The notes under the pieces are model-generated. The model did no database searches and was not told the origin of the DNA. It saw only the letters and a program-made list of their open reading frames with translations. A DNA stretch of 40,433 bases from Candidatus Scalindua sp. (GTDB taxonomy: Bacteria > Planctomycetota > Brocadiia > Brocadiales > Scalinduaceae). Where the stretch lies: NCBI GenBank assembly GCA_030748215.1, contig JASMMK010000047.1, positions 1 through 40,433 on the forward strand, read 5' to 3'. A program made the translations under genes and the position numbers. The stretch's first letter is position 1; every line of letters starts with the position of its first letter. This document shows positions 8,086 to 16,846 of the stretch, one piece after another.

Positions 8086-8565
8086 ATGATACTTGGTACA
8101 TTGCTTTCAATTAACCATTGGCTTCATCTTTCTGCTGCAGCCCTTCTGGTTGGCGGAATGATCTTTCTCGATGCAATACTTCGACCGGTTTTGGGAAGAA
8201 GCTCACCTATTTCCGGAATAGGAAAATTTTCAAATGATATCCACGACAGATTTCGTATTTATGTCGGAATATTAATAGTTGTACTTATTATTACCGGAAT
8301 TTTTAATTCTATTGACGGCATTATGTCAGCCACGGAAACAAGCTTAAGTTCAGGATATAAGACCATAATCAGAATTAAGGTTCTACTCGCTGTATGCCTC
8401 TTTATCATTTACGGTGTAAATGCTTTTCTCATTAAAGAAAATAAAGCGGAGGAAGATTGTTCGTGTTTAGTCAAACCACCTGTATATAAGAAAATATTAC
8501 AGGTTTTTGCCCTGGTATTAGTGTTTGCAATGCTATTTTTAGCAGCGTCATTAAGGTTTTATTAA
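8086..8565 (+). CDS. CopD-like integral membrane protein
   Basis: This 159-residue hydrophobic protein has four predicted membrane segments, at about 10-30, 57-77, 97-118 and 138-156. The first contains NHWLHLSAAALLVGGMIFLD, and an early HxxH-type arrangement plus a conserved Arg (ILRPVL) follow the pattern of CopD/DUF-type copper-resistance-related membrane proteins. A CSC motif sits in the last loop (about residues 125-127) and might bind metal. It stands alone, with a long upstream gap. The family assignment rests on topology and the first helix; transport of copper is not shown. Confidence 0.55.
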   Translation: MILGTLLSINHWLHLSAAALLVGGMIFLDAILRPVLGRSSPISGIGKFSNDIHDRFRIYVGILIVVLIITGIFNSIDGIMSATETSLSSGYKTIIRIKVLLAVCLFIIYGVNAFLIKENKAEEDCSCLVKPPVYKKILQVFALVLVFAMLFLAASLRFY

Positions 8566-8624
8566 TAAAACAAACCAATTGCTAAATTGCACTTTCGGCG
8601 ATATCCAGGCATTCAAATAAACGC

Positions 8625-8652
8625 TTGACTTTCATTCTAACCAAAGTAGAAT
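8625..8652 (+). promoter_or_regulatory. Promoter-like element upstream of queD, with inverted repeat
   Basis: TTGACT (8625-8630) and TAGAAT (8647-8652) are 16 bases apart and 56 bases before the queD start. The -10 is the right arm of a perfect repeat, ATTCTA (8634-8639) with TAGAAT (8647-8652), a plausible operator shape. No preQ1 riboswitch pattern is visible in this leader. Confidence 0.35.
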
Positions 8653-8708
8653 TAATTATTAAATAAATCTCATTTTTTACCGATAAGTAGTGTATTGGTT
8701 CCCTTAAT

Positions 8709-9074
8709 ATGTACGAGTTAGTTGTCGAAAAAACGTTTGCAGGTGCTCACAATCTGCGTGGCTATGATGGCGATTGCGAGAAATTGCACGGGCATAATTG
8801 GAGGGTAGAAGTTACACTTAAAGCGGAAAAACTTAACGAAATTGGAATGGTTATGGACTTCAAGGTTGTTAAAAAGAAACTTGAAGAGATACTTTCTCAT
8901 TTTGATCATTCTTACTTGAATGAGTTGAGTGAGTTTAAACAGGTAAATCCCACAACAGAAAATGTTTCGAAAGAAATATATAACAGCTTAAGCGCGCAGT
9001 TGCCACCAGAAATATTTGTTGCCAAAGTTAAGACATGGGAATCTGAAAAATGCGCTGCTGCATATTATGTATAA
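8709..9074 (+). CDS. queD: 6-carboxytetrahydropterin synthase (QueD/PTPS family)
   Basis: This 121-residue protein is the usual length for QueD, which converts dihydroneopterin triphosphate to 6-carboxytetrahydropterin in queuosine (tRNA wobble base) synthesis. Zinc ligands are visible as His14 (FAGAHNL) and the HGH at 27-29. The catalytic Cys23 lies four residues before the first His (DCEKLHGHN), the CxxxHGH form typical of QueD rather than eukaryotic PTPS. A VMDFKVVKK segment and the terminal WESEKCAAAYYV complete the signature. It ends 22 bases before the hexulose-phosphate synthase fusion and is probably cotranscribed with it. No other queuosine gene is nearby. Confidence 0.9.
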   Translation: MYELVVEKTFAGAHNLRGYDGDCEKLHGHNWRVEVTLKAEKLNEIGMVMDFKVVKKKLEEILSHFDHSYLNELSEFKQVNPTTENVSKEIYNSLSAQLPPEIFVAKVKTWESEKCAAAYYV

Positions 9075-9096
9075 TCCGTTCTTTTACAAACCATAA

Positions 9097-10410
9097 GTGA
9101 AGATTAATTTAGACACTCCTATCCTTCAAGTAGCTTTAGATTTTATAAACTTAAGACGTGCCATAAATGTGGCCAGAGAAGCAGTTGACGCAGGAGTTGA
9201 CTGGATTGAGGCAGGCACCCCTCTGATTAAAAGTGAAGGATTAGATTCAATAAGGGCACTGCGGAAAGAATTTCCCACGGCAACAATAGTCGCTGACATG
9301 AAAACGATGGATGCAGGTCGTGTGGAAATGGAAACGGCTGCTAAATCCGGAGCCGACATTGCTGTTGTAATGGGAAGTGCCACAGACGCAACAATAAAGG
9401 AGTGTATAAGCGCAGGAAAAAATTACGGGATAAAGATTGAAGTCGACCTTCTCGGAATTGATGACTGCGTCTCGCGCTCAATAGAAGTTGAGAAATGGGG
9501 TGCTGATTTTGTAGGTATTCATACTGCAATTGATGAACAGATGCAGGGAAGTAGCCCTTTCGAAAGACTTAAAGAAATTTGCTCAAAGGTCAATATTCCA
9601 GTCGCTGTTGCCGGAGGAATGAATTCTGAAACAGTTGCTGATGCAGTAAATTCAGGTGCAAAAATTATAGTAGTCGGCGGTGCAATCTGTAAGGCAACAG
9701 ACATAAAGACTGCTACTGAAAATTTAAAGAGAGCAATATCGAATCGAGAGAAAATCGCAGAGGATTTCTTTAAAAGGACTTCAAGCGACGATGTACGTGA
9801 AATACTTGAAAAGGTTTCAACTGCAAATATCTCAGATGGCAGCCACCGTCTGAGAGGGATCGTCGGAATAAACAGTATTAGTTTAGAAACGAAGATGATC
9901 GGACGGGTGGTAACCGTTCGAACCTATCCTGGTGACTGGGCAAAACCGGTTGAGGCGATAGATATCGCAGAGCAGGGAGACGTAATAGTTATTGATTCCG
10001 GAGGTGTGGGCCCTGCCGTATGGGGAGAACTTGCAACTCAGAGTGCGATACAAAAAAAGCTTGCAGGGGTGGTCGTAAACGGAGCGATTCGTGATAGCGG
10101 AGAGATAAGAAAATTACAATTTCCTGCATTTACGAAATTGATCATGCCAAATGCGGGGGAACCCAAAGGTTTTGGCGAAATCGGTATACCTATAAACATC
10201 TCAGGTATAACGATTAATAACGGCGATTGGATCGTAGGAGACAGTGATGGTCTAATAGTTTTGCCAAAACGTGAAGCGAAAGAGATGGCCAACTACGCGA
10301 TGGATTGGCTGGAAAAAGAGAACAGATTACGCGAAGAGATTTCGCATGGAAGGACTTCTCTCGGAGAGGTTACAGAATTACTTAAATGGACAAAAAATAA
10401 GAACGATTAG
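9097..10410 (+). CDS. 3-hexulose-6-phosphate synthase fused to RraA-like domain
   Basis: This 437-residue protein starts at GTG with a poor ribosome site. Residues 1 to about 215 form a TIM barrel of the orotidine-5'-phosphate-decarboxylase/HPS suprafamily: LDTPILQVALD, EAGTPLIKSEG, the catalytic ADMKTMDAG, EVDLLG and VAVAGGMNSET. HPS joins formaldehyde to ribulose 5-phosphate, or runs backwards to make pentose. Residues about 230-437 are an RraA/HMG-aldolase-type domain, with VSTANISDGSHRLRG, PGDWAKPVEAID, GDVIVIDSGG, GVVVNGAIRD and a VGDSDGLIVLP end. Similar fusions are known in archaea and some bacteria; the role of the RraA half is unsettled. No 6-phospho-3-hexuloisomerase gene is in the window. 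It precedes mcsA by 18 bases. Confidence 0.88.
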   Translation: MKINLDTPILQVALDFINLRRAINVAREAVDAGVDWIEAGTPLIKSEGLDSIRALRKEFPTATIVADMKTMDAGRVEMETAAKSGADIAVVMGSATDATIKECISAGKNYGIKIEVDLLGIDDCVSRSIEVEKWGADFVGIHTAIDEQMQGSSPFERLKEICSKVNIPVAVAGGMNSETVADAVNSGAKIIVVGGAICKATDIKTATENLKRAISNREKIAEDFFKRTSSDDVREILEKVSTANISDGSHRLRGIVGINSISLETKMIGRVVTVRTYPGDWAKPVEAIDIAEQGDVIVIDSGGVGPAVWGELATQSAIQKKLAGVVVNGAIRDSGEIRKLQFPAFTKLIMPNAGEPKGFGEIGIPINISGITINNGDWIVGDSDGLIVLPKREAKEMANYAMDWLEKENRLREEISHGRTSLGEVTELLKWTKNKND

Positions 10411-10428
10411 GAGAGGAAGCTATTTATA

Positions 10429-10929
10429 ATGAAATGCGAGTCTTGCAATAAAAAACTGGCAACAGTGCATCTCACTGAAATTATAGAAAACGAGAAAAAG
10501 GAGAGGCATTTCTGTGAGGATTGTGCCCAAAAAGTTACAAATCATTTCCCAAAAGCACCATCCCCATCTGATATTTTAACAAGCCTTATTAACCAAGTAT
10601 CCCCTGAAATAAGGGAAATGTCAAAAACAACTTGCCCTGTATGCGGAATTACTTATCTGGAATTCAGATCTCAGGGCCGTCTTGGCTGTCCAATGGACTA
10701 CAATGTGTTTAAGAAGGGTTTGATGCCTCTTATAGAAAGGATGCATGGTAGCTCTCAACACGTGGGCAAAGTACCGGCAAACGCAGGAGCAGAAATTATC
10801 CAAAAAAATGAGCTTATCCAATTACGTAAGGAATTGAACGAGGCGGTAGAGAGAGAGAACTATGAGAAAGCGGCAGAATTAAGAGATAGAATCTATGAAC
10901 TTTCAGGGAATGTTGAAGATGGAGATTAA
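10429..10929 (+). CDS. mcsA: McsA, adaptor and activator of the McsB arginine kinase
   Basis: This 166-residue protein has a GGAGAGGAAG ribosome site. It has two zinc-finger modules and a C-terminal UVR motif. The first module uses C3, C6, C29 and C32 (CESC, CEDC). The second uses C69, C72 and C87, but the expected fourth Cys is Asp90 (GCPMDYNVF, where Bacillus McsA has a CxxC). The UVR motif lies at about 128-160 (LRKELNEAVERENYEKAAEL). In Firmicutes McsA activates McsB and ties it to ClpC. The stop overlaps the mcsB start region by about 11 bases, a sign of coupled translation. No ctsR lies upstream; the HPS fusion takes its place. Confidence 0.9.
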   Translation: MKCESCNKKLATVHLTEIIENEKKERHFCEDCAQKVTNHFPKAPSPSDILTSLINQVSPEIREMSKTTCPVCGITYLEFRSQGRLGCPMDYNVFKKGLMPLIERMHGSSQHVGKVPANAGAEIIQKNELIQLRKELNEAVERENYEKAAELRDRIYELSGNVEDGD

Positions 10930-11971
10930 AGATCTTTCTGACAATACTGGTGAGTGGCTAAGGGGTACCGGCAAGGAATCTGACATAGTTATCAGTAGCA
11001 GAATCCGTCTGGCAAGAAATATTGCAGGATACCCTTTTCTGTCTCGTGCAAATTTAAAACAGAGGAGAGAGATAGAATCTTCATTGCGAAAGACTATCAT
11101 TGAGCGTAAAATAGCGCAAGACGTCTCCTATGTAAATTTAAACCAGGCAACTGCAATTGATAAATTATTTCTTGTAGAAAGACACCTGATTAGTAAAGAG
11201 CATGCCGAAGGAGAAGGAGAAAGAGGCGTTGCGTTTGGAAAATCAGAAACTGTCAGCTTGATGATTAACGAAGAAGATCACCTCAGAATCCAGGTGATTC
11301 GCTCAGGTTTCGAACTAAAAAAGACTTGGGATACAATTGATGAAATTGACAATCTTCTGGGAGAAAGTTTAAACTTCGCATTTTCTTCAAGATTTGGATT
11401 CCTGACAGCCTGTCCGACAAATGTTGGTACAGGCATGCGTGTTTCTGTAATGCTACACTTACCTGCACTCGGCATGACCAAGCACATTGAAAAGGTTTTT
11501 AACGCCGTAGGCAAGCTTGGATTAGTCGTCAGAGGTTTATACGGAGAGGGTACTAAAGTGTCTGGTGATCTGTACCAGATTTCAAATCAGTTTGCATTAG
11601 GAAAATCAGAGAAGGAAATATTATCCATAATTGAAAGTGTGATACCGCGTATTACAAGTTATGAAAGAATGGCTAGAAAGGCTTTGGTTATGGAAAGCAA
11701 AGATCAACTAGAAGATAGAATTTGGCGGTCCTATGGTATGCTTAAGGCCGCTCGAATGATTACATCTGAAGAAATTTTACAATTACTTTCACAGGTTCGA
11801 ATGGGAGTCAATATTGGCTTGATCGACGATATTGAAATGCAAACCCTTAATGAACTTTTTGTCCTGACGCTTCCGGCACATTTGCAAAAGCTGGAAGGCT
11901 GTGAACTGGACTCCACACAAAGAAATGTTATCAGGGCCTCTTATGTGAGAAAGAGGCTTGACGGTTTATAA
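10919..11971 (+). CDS. mcsB: McsB, protein arginine kinase
   Basis: McsB phosphorylates arginines on misfolded proteins, marking them for ClpC-ClpP. From ATG 10919 the product is 350 residues and begins like known McsB proteins (MEIKDL, then KESDIVISSRIRLARN). ATGs at 10895 and 10910 are alternatives that only add residues. Guanidino-kinase motifs are present: SSRIRLARN, NEEDHLRIQ and TACPTNVGTGMR with the catalytic Cys, then HLPALGM. The C-terminal regulatory motif written RDxxRA in Bacillus reads RNVIRA here, an Asp-to-Asn change. The mcsA-mcsB overlap and the 15-base gap to clpC indicate one operon. Confidence 0.92.
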   Translation: MEIKDLSDNTGEWLRGTGKESDIVISSRIRLARNIAGYPFLSRANLKQRREIESSLRKTIIERKIAQDVSYVNLNQATAIDKLFLVERHLISKEHAEGEGERGVAFGKSETVSLMINEEDHLRIQVIRSGFELKKTWDTIDEIDNLLGESLNFAFSSRFGFLTACPTNVGTGMRVSVMLHLPALGMTKHIEKVFNAVGKLGLVVRGLYGEGTKVSGDLYQISNQFALGKSEKEILSIIESVIPRITSYERMARKALVMESKDQLEDRIWRSYGMLKAARMITSEEILQLLSQVRMGVNIGLIDDIEMQTLNELFVLTLPAHLQKLEGCELDSTQRNVIRASYVRKRLDGL

Positions 11972-11986
11972 AAAAGGTGGCTAATA

Positions 11987-14458
11987 ATGTTTGACAAATT
12001 TACCGATAGGGCAAGAAAGGTAATGGCTCTAGCCAGAGAGGAAGCGAAGAGATTCAATCATGAGTATATAGGGACAGAACATATATTGCTTGGATTGGTG
12101 AAAGAAGGTAGTGGTGTAGCAGCAAATGTTTTACAAAATTTAGACATTGATCTAAAAAAGATTCGAATGGAAGTCGAAAAGATAGTTCAAGCAGGCCCCG
12201 ACCTTGTCTCAGTTGGACAATTACCTTTTACCCCAAGAGTAAAGAAGGTGTTGGAATATGCTATGGAAGAAGCGAAGTCCATGGGTCACAACTATATAGG
12301 AACAGAACATCAACTACTTGGGCTTCTCAGGGAACGCGAAGGCGTTGCTGCACAGGTTTTACTGAATTTAGGTATAAAATTAGAAGGTGTCAGGGAAGAA
12401 GTAATAGAGCTTCTTGGTGCTGAAACAACACAGGGCACTAAAGAAAAGGATGAGAAAAAAGGCAAGTCAAAAACACCTGCGCTTGATTCCTTTGGTCGTG
12501 ATCTAACACAGCAAGCAAAGGAACAATCATTAGATCCGGTTATTGGCAGACAATCGAGTATCGAACGCCTGATTCAGGTTTTAAGTCGTCGAACAAAAAA
12601 CAACCCGGTTTTGATTGGCGAAGCCGGAGTCGGAAAAACTGCAATAGTTGAAGGTTTGGCCCAGGCTGTGATAAGTGGTGCAGTTCCGGAACTGTTGCGC
12701 GAGAAGAGAATTGTAGCCCTAGATTTGGCAATGATGGTAGCAGGCACAAAATACCGTGGACAATTTGAGGAGAGAATTAAAGCAGTAATGGGAGAAGTTC
12801 GCAGAGCAAAAAACATAATCCTCTTTATAGATGAGCTTCATACGTTAGTAGGGGCAGGAGGGGCGGAAGGAGCAATAGATGCATCTAATGTCCTGAAACC
12901 AGCTCTTTCCAGAGGAGAAATACAATGTATAGGCGCAACCACTCTCGATGAATACAGAAAATATATTGAAAAAGACAGTGCACTTGAAAGAAGATTTCAG
13001 ACAATAATTGTCGATCCGCCTTCGAAAGAAGAAACTGTTGAAATCTTAAAAGGTTTAAGGGATCGTTATGAAGCTCACCATAAGGTCGAAATAACTGATG
13101 AAGCGATAAAATTAGCTACAGAATATGCTACAAGATACATAACAGGAAGATTTTTACCTGATAAAGCAATAGATGTTATCGATGAGGCAGGTGCCCGTGT
13201 AAGATTAAAGGCAACTACACATCCTCCTGATTTAAGGCATATAGAAAAAGAGATAGGAGATCTCGAAAAAGAAAAAGATGAATCCGTAGCGTTACAAGAT
13301 TTTGAGAGAGCAGCAAAGCTTCGAGACAAAGCGGACAAATTGAAAAAGAAGAAAACTGACGTAGAAACTGAATGGCGAGAAAATTGTACGGAAGTAGACG
13401 GAACGGTAGACGAAGCCATTATTACCGAAGTTGTTTCAACCATGACGGGCATACCTCTCAAACGTATGGAAGCTGAAGAAGCTAAAAAATTACTAAATCT
13501 TGAAGCGGAGCTACATAAAACTGTAATCGGACAGGACAATGCCATAAAAGCTGTAGCAAAGGCAGTAAGAAGGTCAAGGGCGGGTTTACAGAACCCAAAC
13601 AGACCAAGTGCCAGTTTTATCTTCATAGGCCCTTCAGGAGTCGGCAAGACACTTCTTTCAAAAGCATTGGCAAAGTCATTGTTTGGAGAAGAAGAATCAC
13701 TGATTCAGATAGACATGTCCGAATATATGGAAAAACATAATGTATCACGATTAATAGGTGCGCCTCCTGGATATGTTGGATTTGAAGAAGGAGGACAATT
13801 AACTGAAAAAATTCGAAGACGTCCTTATGCAGTGGTACTTCTGGACGAAATAGAAAAAGCCCATTCCGATGTATTCAACATGTTGTTACAGGTTATGGAG
13901 GAAGGTAAATTAACAGACAGCTTTGGACGTCATGTCGATTTCAGAAACGTAATCATAATAATGACGTCAAATATTGGTAGTGACATAATTAAAAACACAT
14001 CTTCACTCGGATTTAAAAAAGCTTCCAGTGTACAATCATACGAATCTATTCGAGAGCAGCTTCTAGAAGCAGTCGAAAAACATTTCCGTCCAGAGTTTGT
14101 CAACAGGGTTAATGATATCGCCGTGTTTAGAGACCTGACAAAAGAGGATTTAAGAAAGATTGTTGAAATTGAACTGGGAAGTATACGTTCAAGGCTAACT
14201 AACTATAACATAACTCTTACGGTAACTCAGGAGGCCTCAGATTTCCTCATTGACAAAAGCTATAAACCAAATTATGGAGCAAGACCATTACATAGAGCCA
14301 TAGAAAATCTAATAGAAGATCCTCTCTCTGAAAATATCTTAAAGGGAAAGTTTAAAGATGGTAATGCTATTGAGGTAAAATTGCGAGATGGAGAATTGAT
14401 TTTTGAGGAAGTAACGGTTAAGGAAGAGTTAGTTACTAGCGGTTCAGATAGTAAATAA
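11987..14458 (+). CDS. clpC: ClpC, AAA+ unfoldase of the Clp protease
   Basis: This 823-residue Hsp100 protein is the expected size. In order: the double Clp N-repeat (about 1-145) that receives phosphoarginine substrates and McsB/MecA-type adaptors; the first AAA+ module with Walker A GEAGVGKT (about 211); the ClpC-specific middle domain with a UVR motif ([15 protein letters not shown], about 432-450) that can pair with McsA; the second AAA+ module with GPSGVGKT (about 548); and a C-terminal region with RPEFVNR and NYGARPL. A ClpP-binding loop is expected near GFKKASS (about 680). The ribosome site AAAAAGGTGG precedes ATG 11987. A strong terminator follows. clpP is not in the window. Confidence 0.96.
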   Translation: MFDKFTDRARKVMALAREEAKRFNHEYIGTEHILLGLVKEGSGVAANVLQNLDIDLKKIRMEVEKIVQAGPDLVSVGQLPFTPRVKKVLEYAMEEAKSMGHNYIGTEHQLLGLLREREGVAAQVLLNLGIKLEGVREEVIELLGAETTQGTKEKDEKKGKSKTPALDSFGRDLTQQAKEQSLDPVIGRQSSIERLIQVLSRRTKNNPVLIGEAGVGKTAIVEGLAQAVISGAVPELLREKRIVALDLAMMVAGTKYRGQFEERIKAVMGEVRRAKNIILFIDELHTLVGAGGAEGAIDASNVLKPALSRGEIQCIGATTLDEYRKYIEKDSALERRFQTIIVDPPSKEETVEILKGLRDRYEAHHKVEITDEAIKLATEYATRYITGRFLPDKAIDVIDEAGARVRLKATTHPPDLRHIEKEIGDLEKEKDESVALQDFERAAKLRDKADKLKKKKTDVETEWRENCTEVDGTVDEAIITEVVSTMTGIPLKRMEAEEAKKLLNLEAELHKTVIGQDNAIKAVAKAVRRSRAGLQNPNRPSASFIFIGPSGVGKTLLSKALAKSLFGEEESLIQIDMSEYMEKHNVSRLIGAPPGYVGFEEGGQLTEKIRRRPYAVVLLDEIEKAHSDVFNMLLQVMEEGKLTDSFGRHVDFRNVIIIMTSNIGSDIIKNTSSLGFKKASSVQSYESIREQLLEAVEKHFRPEFVNRVNDIAVFRDLTKEDLRKIVEIELGSIRSRLTNYNITLTVTQEASDFLIDKSYKPNYGARPLHRAIENLIEDPLSENILKGKFKDGNAIEVKLRDGELIFEEVTVKEELVTSGSDSK

Positions 14459-14487
14459 TTGATGACGATTTTACAAGTCAAGTATAT

Positions 14488-14517
14488 AAAAAAGGGGCTA
14501 CCAAGCCCCTTTTTTTA
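14488..14517 (+). terminator. Intrinsic terminator after clpC
   Basis: GGGGCT (14494-14499) pairs with AGCCCC (14504-14509) around a four-base loop. The stem is lengthened by an A-run on the left and a T-run on the right. This ends the hps-mcsA-mcsB-clpC unit about 30 bases after the clpC stop, so radA probably has its own promoter. Confidence 0.9.
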
Positions 14518-14582
14518 TTGTTTTCAGAAATATAACGTCCTAAAATAGCACTACTAAGTATTAAGACACAATACGTTATATT

Positions 14583-15938
14583 ATGGCAAAATTTAATACC
14601 GTTTTTGTCTGCCAGCAATGTGGATGGAAAACGAATAAATGGGTAGGACGATGCTCTGGCTGCGGGGAGTGGGATTCGATGACAGAAGAAACGTGTGAGT
14701 CTGCATCCACACACATCCTGCCAGAATATGATACGGAAGACCCTGCATGCATATCAGACATAAAACCTGATAGTAAACTTAGGACGCATACCCACATCGA
14801 AGAATTTGATAGAATTCTTGGTGGTGGTATTGTGGCTGGTTCAGCAGTTTTGATTGGCGGCACACCAGGAATAGGAAAATCAACCCTCTTATTACAAGTA
14901 TGCCAAAAATTCAGTGAACAGAACTGCCTATCTTTGTACGTAACAGGGGAAGAATCAACCGCACAGATAAAATTGCGTGCAGACAGACTCGGTGTTACAT
15001 CGAATAATATTTTTTTGGTTGCGGAAAACAATTTAAATGTTATTCTTGAACACATCAAAAAAATCAAGCCCAAGCTCGTCATTGTGGACTCAGTACAAGC
15101 TGTGTTCAAGCCAGAACTTGAGTCATCTCCAGGAACAGTCTCACAAGTCAGGCAATGTGCTAATGAACTAGTTCAAATATCAAAAAAAAAGGATTCATCT
15201 ATTTTCTTAGTTGGACATGTTACCAAAGAAGGAATGATTGCCGGACCCAAGGTGTTGGAACATTTGGTTGACACCGTATTGTACTTTGAAGGCGAAAAAT
15301 TCATGTCATTCAGGATACTAAGAGCGGTGAAGAATCGTTTTGGGCCTACAAACGAGATAGGGATTTTCGAGATGTGTCAGACTGGACTTAGAGAGGTTAA
15401 AGACCCTTCAGAGATTTTTCTCTCCAGGACACATAACCTAAGCTCAGGCTCTGTAATCATCTCATGTATTGAAGGGACAAGAGCCCTGCTTGTGGAAGTA
15501 CAGGCACTGGTAACCAGATCAAGTTTTGGAATGCCGGGGCGTAAAGTGAGTGGCGTTGATCACAATCGTGTTACTATGATACTGGCCGTGCTGGAAAAAA
15601 GAACAGGTCTTCTATTAGGAGATCAAGATGTTTTTGTAAATGTTGTTGGGGGTGTAAAAATCGAAGAACCGGCAGCAGATCTTGCAATTGCGATTGCAAT
15701 TGCATCCAGTTTTAAGGATATCGCAATACCAGGCAATACTATTATAATAGGGGAGTTAGGCTTGGGTGGTGAAGTGAGAGGAGTTAGTCACTTTGATAGC
15801 AGGATAAAAGAGGCCGCCAGACTCGGATTTGAAAATGCAATCATTCCAAGGGACAATATAAATGACTTTTCACGAATAAAATCCCTTAATATGACTGAAG
15901 TATCTTCTCTGGCAGAAGCAACTGACAAAATATGTTAA
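14583..15938 (+). CDS. radA: RadA/Sms, DNA recombination and repair ATPase
   Basis: This 451-residue protein is the standard RadA length. It has an N-terminal C4 zinc finger (C10, C13, C24, C27), a RecA-like ATPase with Walker A GGTPGIGKST (92-101), the RadA signature KNRFGPTNE, and a C-terminal LonB-like non-proteolytic domain containing VNVVGGVKIEEPAADLA and GELGLGGEVRGV. RadA drives branch migration during homologous recombination. Its place directly after clpC copies the order seen in Firmicutes. The stop lies 14 bases before the first of two lipoprotein genes, so these may be read from the same transcript. Confidence 0.96.
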   Translation: MAKFNTVFVCQQCGWKTNKWVGRCSGCGEWDSMTEETCESASTHILPEYDTEDPACISDIKPDSKLRTHTHIEEFDRILGGGIVAGSAVLIGGTPGIGKSTLLLQVCQKFSEQNCLSLYVTGEESTAQIKLRADRLGVTSNNIFLVAENNLNVILEHIKKIKPKLVIVDSVQAVFKPELESSPGTVSQVRQCANELVQISKKKDSSIFLVGHVTKEGMIAGPKVLEHLVDTVLYFEGEKFMSFRILRAVKNRFGPTNEIGIFEMCQTGLREVKDPSEIFLSRTHNLSSGSVIISCIEGTRALLVEVQALVTRSSFGMPGRKVSGVDHNRVTMILAVLEKRTGLLLGDQDVFVNVVGGVKIEEPAADLAIAIAIASSFKDIAIPGNTIIIGELGLGGEVRGVSHFDSRIKEAARLGFENAIIPRDNINDFSRIKSLNMTEVSSLAEATDKIC

Positions 15939-15952
15939 GAAGGGGTGGTGTT

Positions 15953-16846
15953 ATGAAACAATATTATTTAGCTAAATTTATATCTTTGCTCTTATTGCTC
16001 TCTCTATTAACTAGCTGTTACTCATACAATAAAAAGACTCCTAAAAAAAGTAACATAGTTGGGGCAACAGTCAATGACCATAATACATCTGTTGAGATAC
16101 GGGAAGAACTTGATGAAAATGGAAACGTAATAAAGAAAAACTATAATCACCCATATTACTTTACGGCAGGGGGACTCACAAATATTCTCTCATCCATTTT
16201 CTACACACAGAAAAACATAATGCTGGGCACCAAAGGCAAACAACGGTTATACCAGAAAGCAGAATTACAGGTAATTATACCTCCAATACTTAGTGCATTC
16301 TCAATGGCCAATGATTCTCAAGATATTTTAGTTTTGTCTACAGTTGACAAGGTGCTTTTGGCTGATTCCCAAAGTTATTTCAGTATGTTTATATCAAACA
16401 ACGAACTCAACATTGTCTTTAGCGATATTCTAAATAAAAAAAGCTTTCGTGATGGACAGTCATTTAGAAAGAGTAATAAGAGTAAATTTAAAGATCCGTT
16501 TGAGGTGAAACGAAGCGGTCACTGGAAGCTTATTCCCATGGAAGGGCAACGGTTTGCACCGGGACATCAAAACTGGCTTATCTTCGATTTGAGTAGTAAT
16601 TTGTTTGGTGTGGCTGCCAATGGTAACAGTAGAGGTGGCAATGCCAATAATAATCCATCCCATACAGATAGCCGGGCAAGAACTATTGAAAGAAAGATTA
16701 GAACCAGCAATAATTTTATTGAAGAAAAACAAAAATATTCAGACGTACGAGACAAGCTAAAAGAATTGAAAGTCCTCAGCGATGAAGGCTTGATTTCAGA
16801 CGAAGATTATGAATTGAAAAAGAAGGAACTTCTGAATGAATTTTAA
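15953..16846 (+). CDS. Lipoprotein with C-terminal SHOCT domain (copy 1)
   Basis: From ATG 15953 (ribosome site AAGGGGTGG) the product is 297 residues. It starts with a lipoprotein signal (SLLLLLSLLTSC, Cys about 22), so it is probably anchored to a membrane on the outside. The middle (about 55-215) is a domain I do not recognise, shared with the next gene: HPYYF, QKNIML, ELQVIIPP, FSMFISNNELNIVFS, FKDPFEV, HWKL, GQRF and GHQNWLIFDL. A low-complexity Gly/Asn linker follows, then one SHOCT repeat (KYSDVRDKLKELKVLSDEGL, then ISDEDYELKKKELLNEF). SHOCT domains are short helical tails of unclear, possibly oligomerising, function. An upstream in-frame ATG at 15932 overlaps radA and is less likely. 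Confidence 0.75.
   Translation: MKQYYLAKFISLLLLLSLLTSCYSYNKKTPKKSNIVGATVNDHNTSVEIREELDENGNVIKKNYNHPYYFTAGGLTNILSSIFYTQKNIMLGTKGKQRLYQKAELQVIIPPILSAFSMANDSQDILVLSTVDKVLLADSQSYFSMFISNNELNIVFSDILNKKSFRDGQSFRKSNKSKFKDPFEVKRSGHWKLIPMEGQRFAPGHQNWLIFDLSSNLFGVAANGNSRGGNANNNPSHTDSRARTIERKIRTSNNFIEEKQKYSDVRDKLKELKVLSDEGLISDEDYELKKKELLNEF

Noticed and set aside
8566-8708. preQ1 riboswitch in front of queD
   Set aside because: The short hairpin with an A-rich tail and C-rich core expected for preQ1 aptamers is not visible; only a promoter-like element and an inverted repeat are.
13075-13647. Open frame of 190 codons on the minus strand opposite clpC
   Set aside because: It lies wholly inside clpC, is Ser/Pro/Ala/Phe-rich as expected from antisense of a helical protein, and has no ribosome site or recognisable domain.
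14576-15109. Open frame of 177 codons on the minus strand opposite radA
   Set aside because: It covers the radA zinc finger and Walker region in antisense and has no domain or ribosome site; a shadow of radA.
15932-15952. Upstream start for the first SHOCT lipoprotein
   Set aside because: It overlaps the radA end and adds seven residues in front of a complete lipoprotein signal; ATG 15953 has the better ribosome site.
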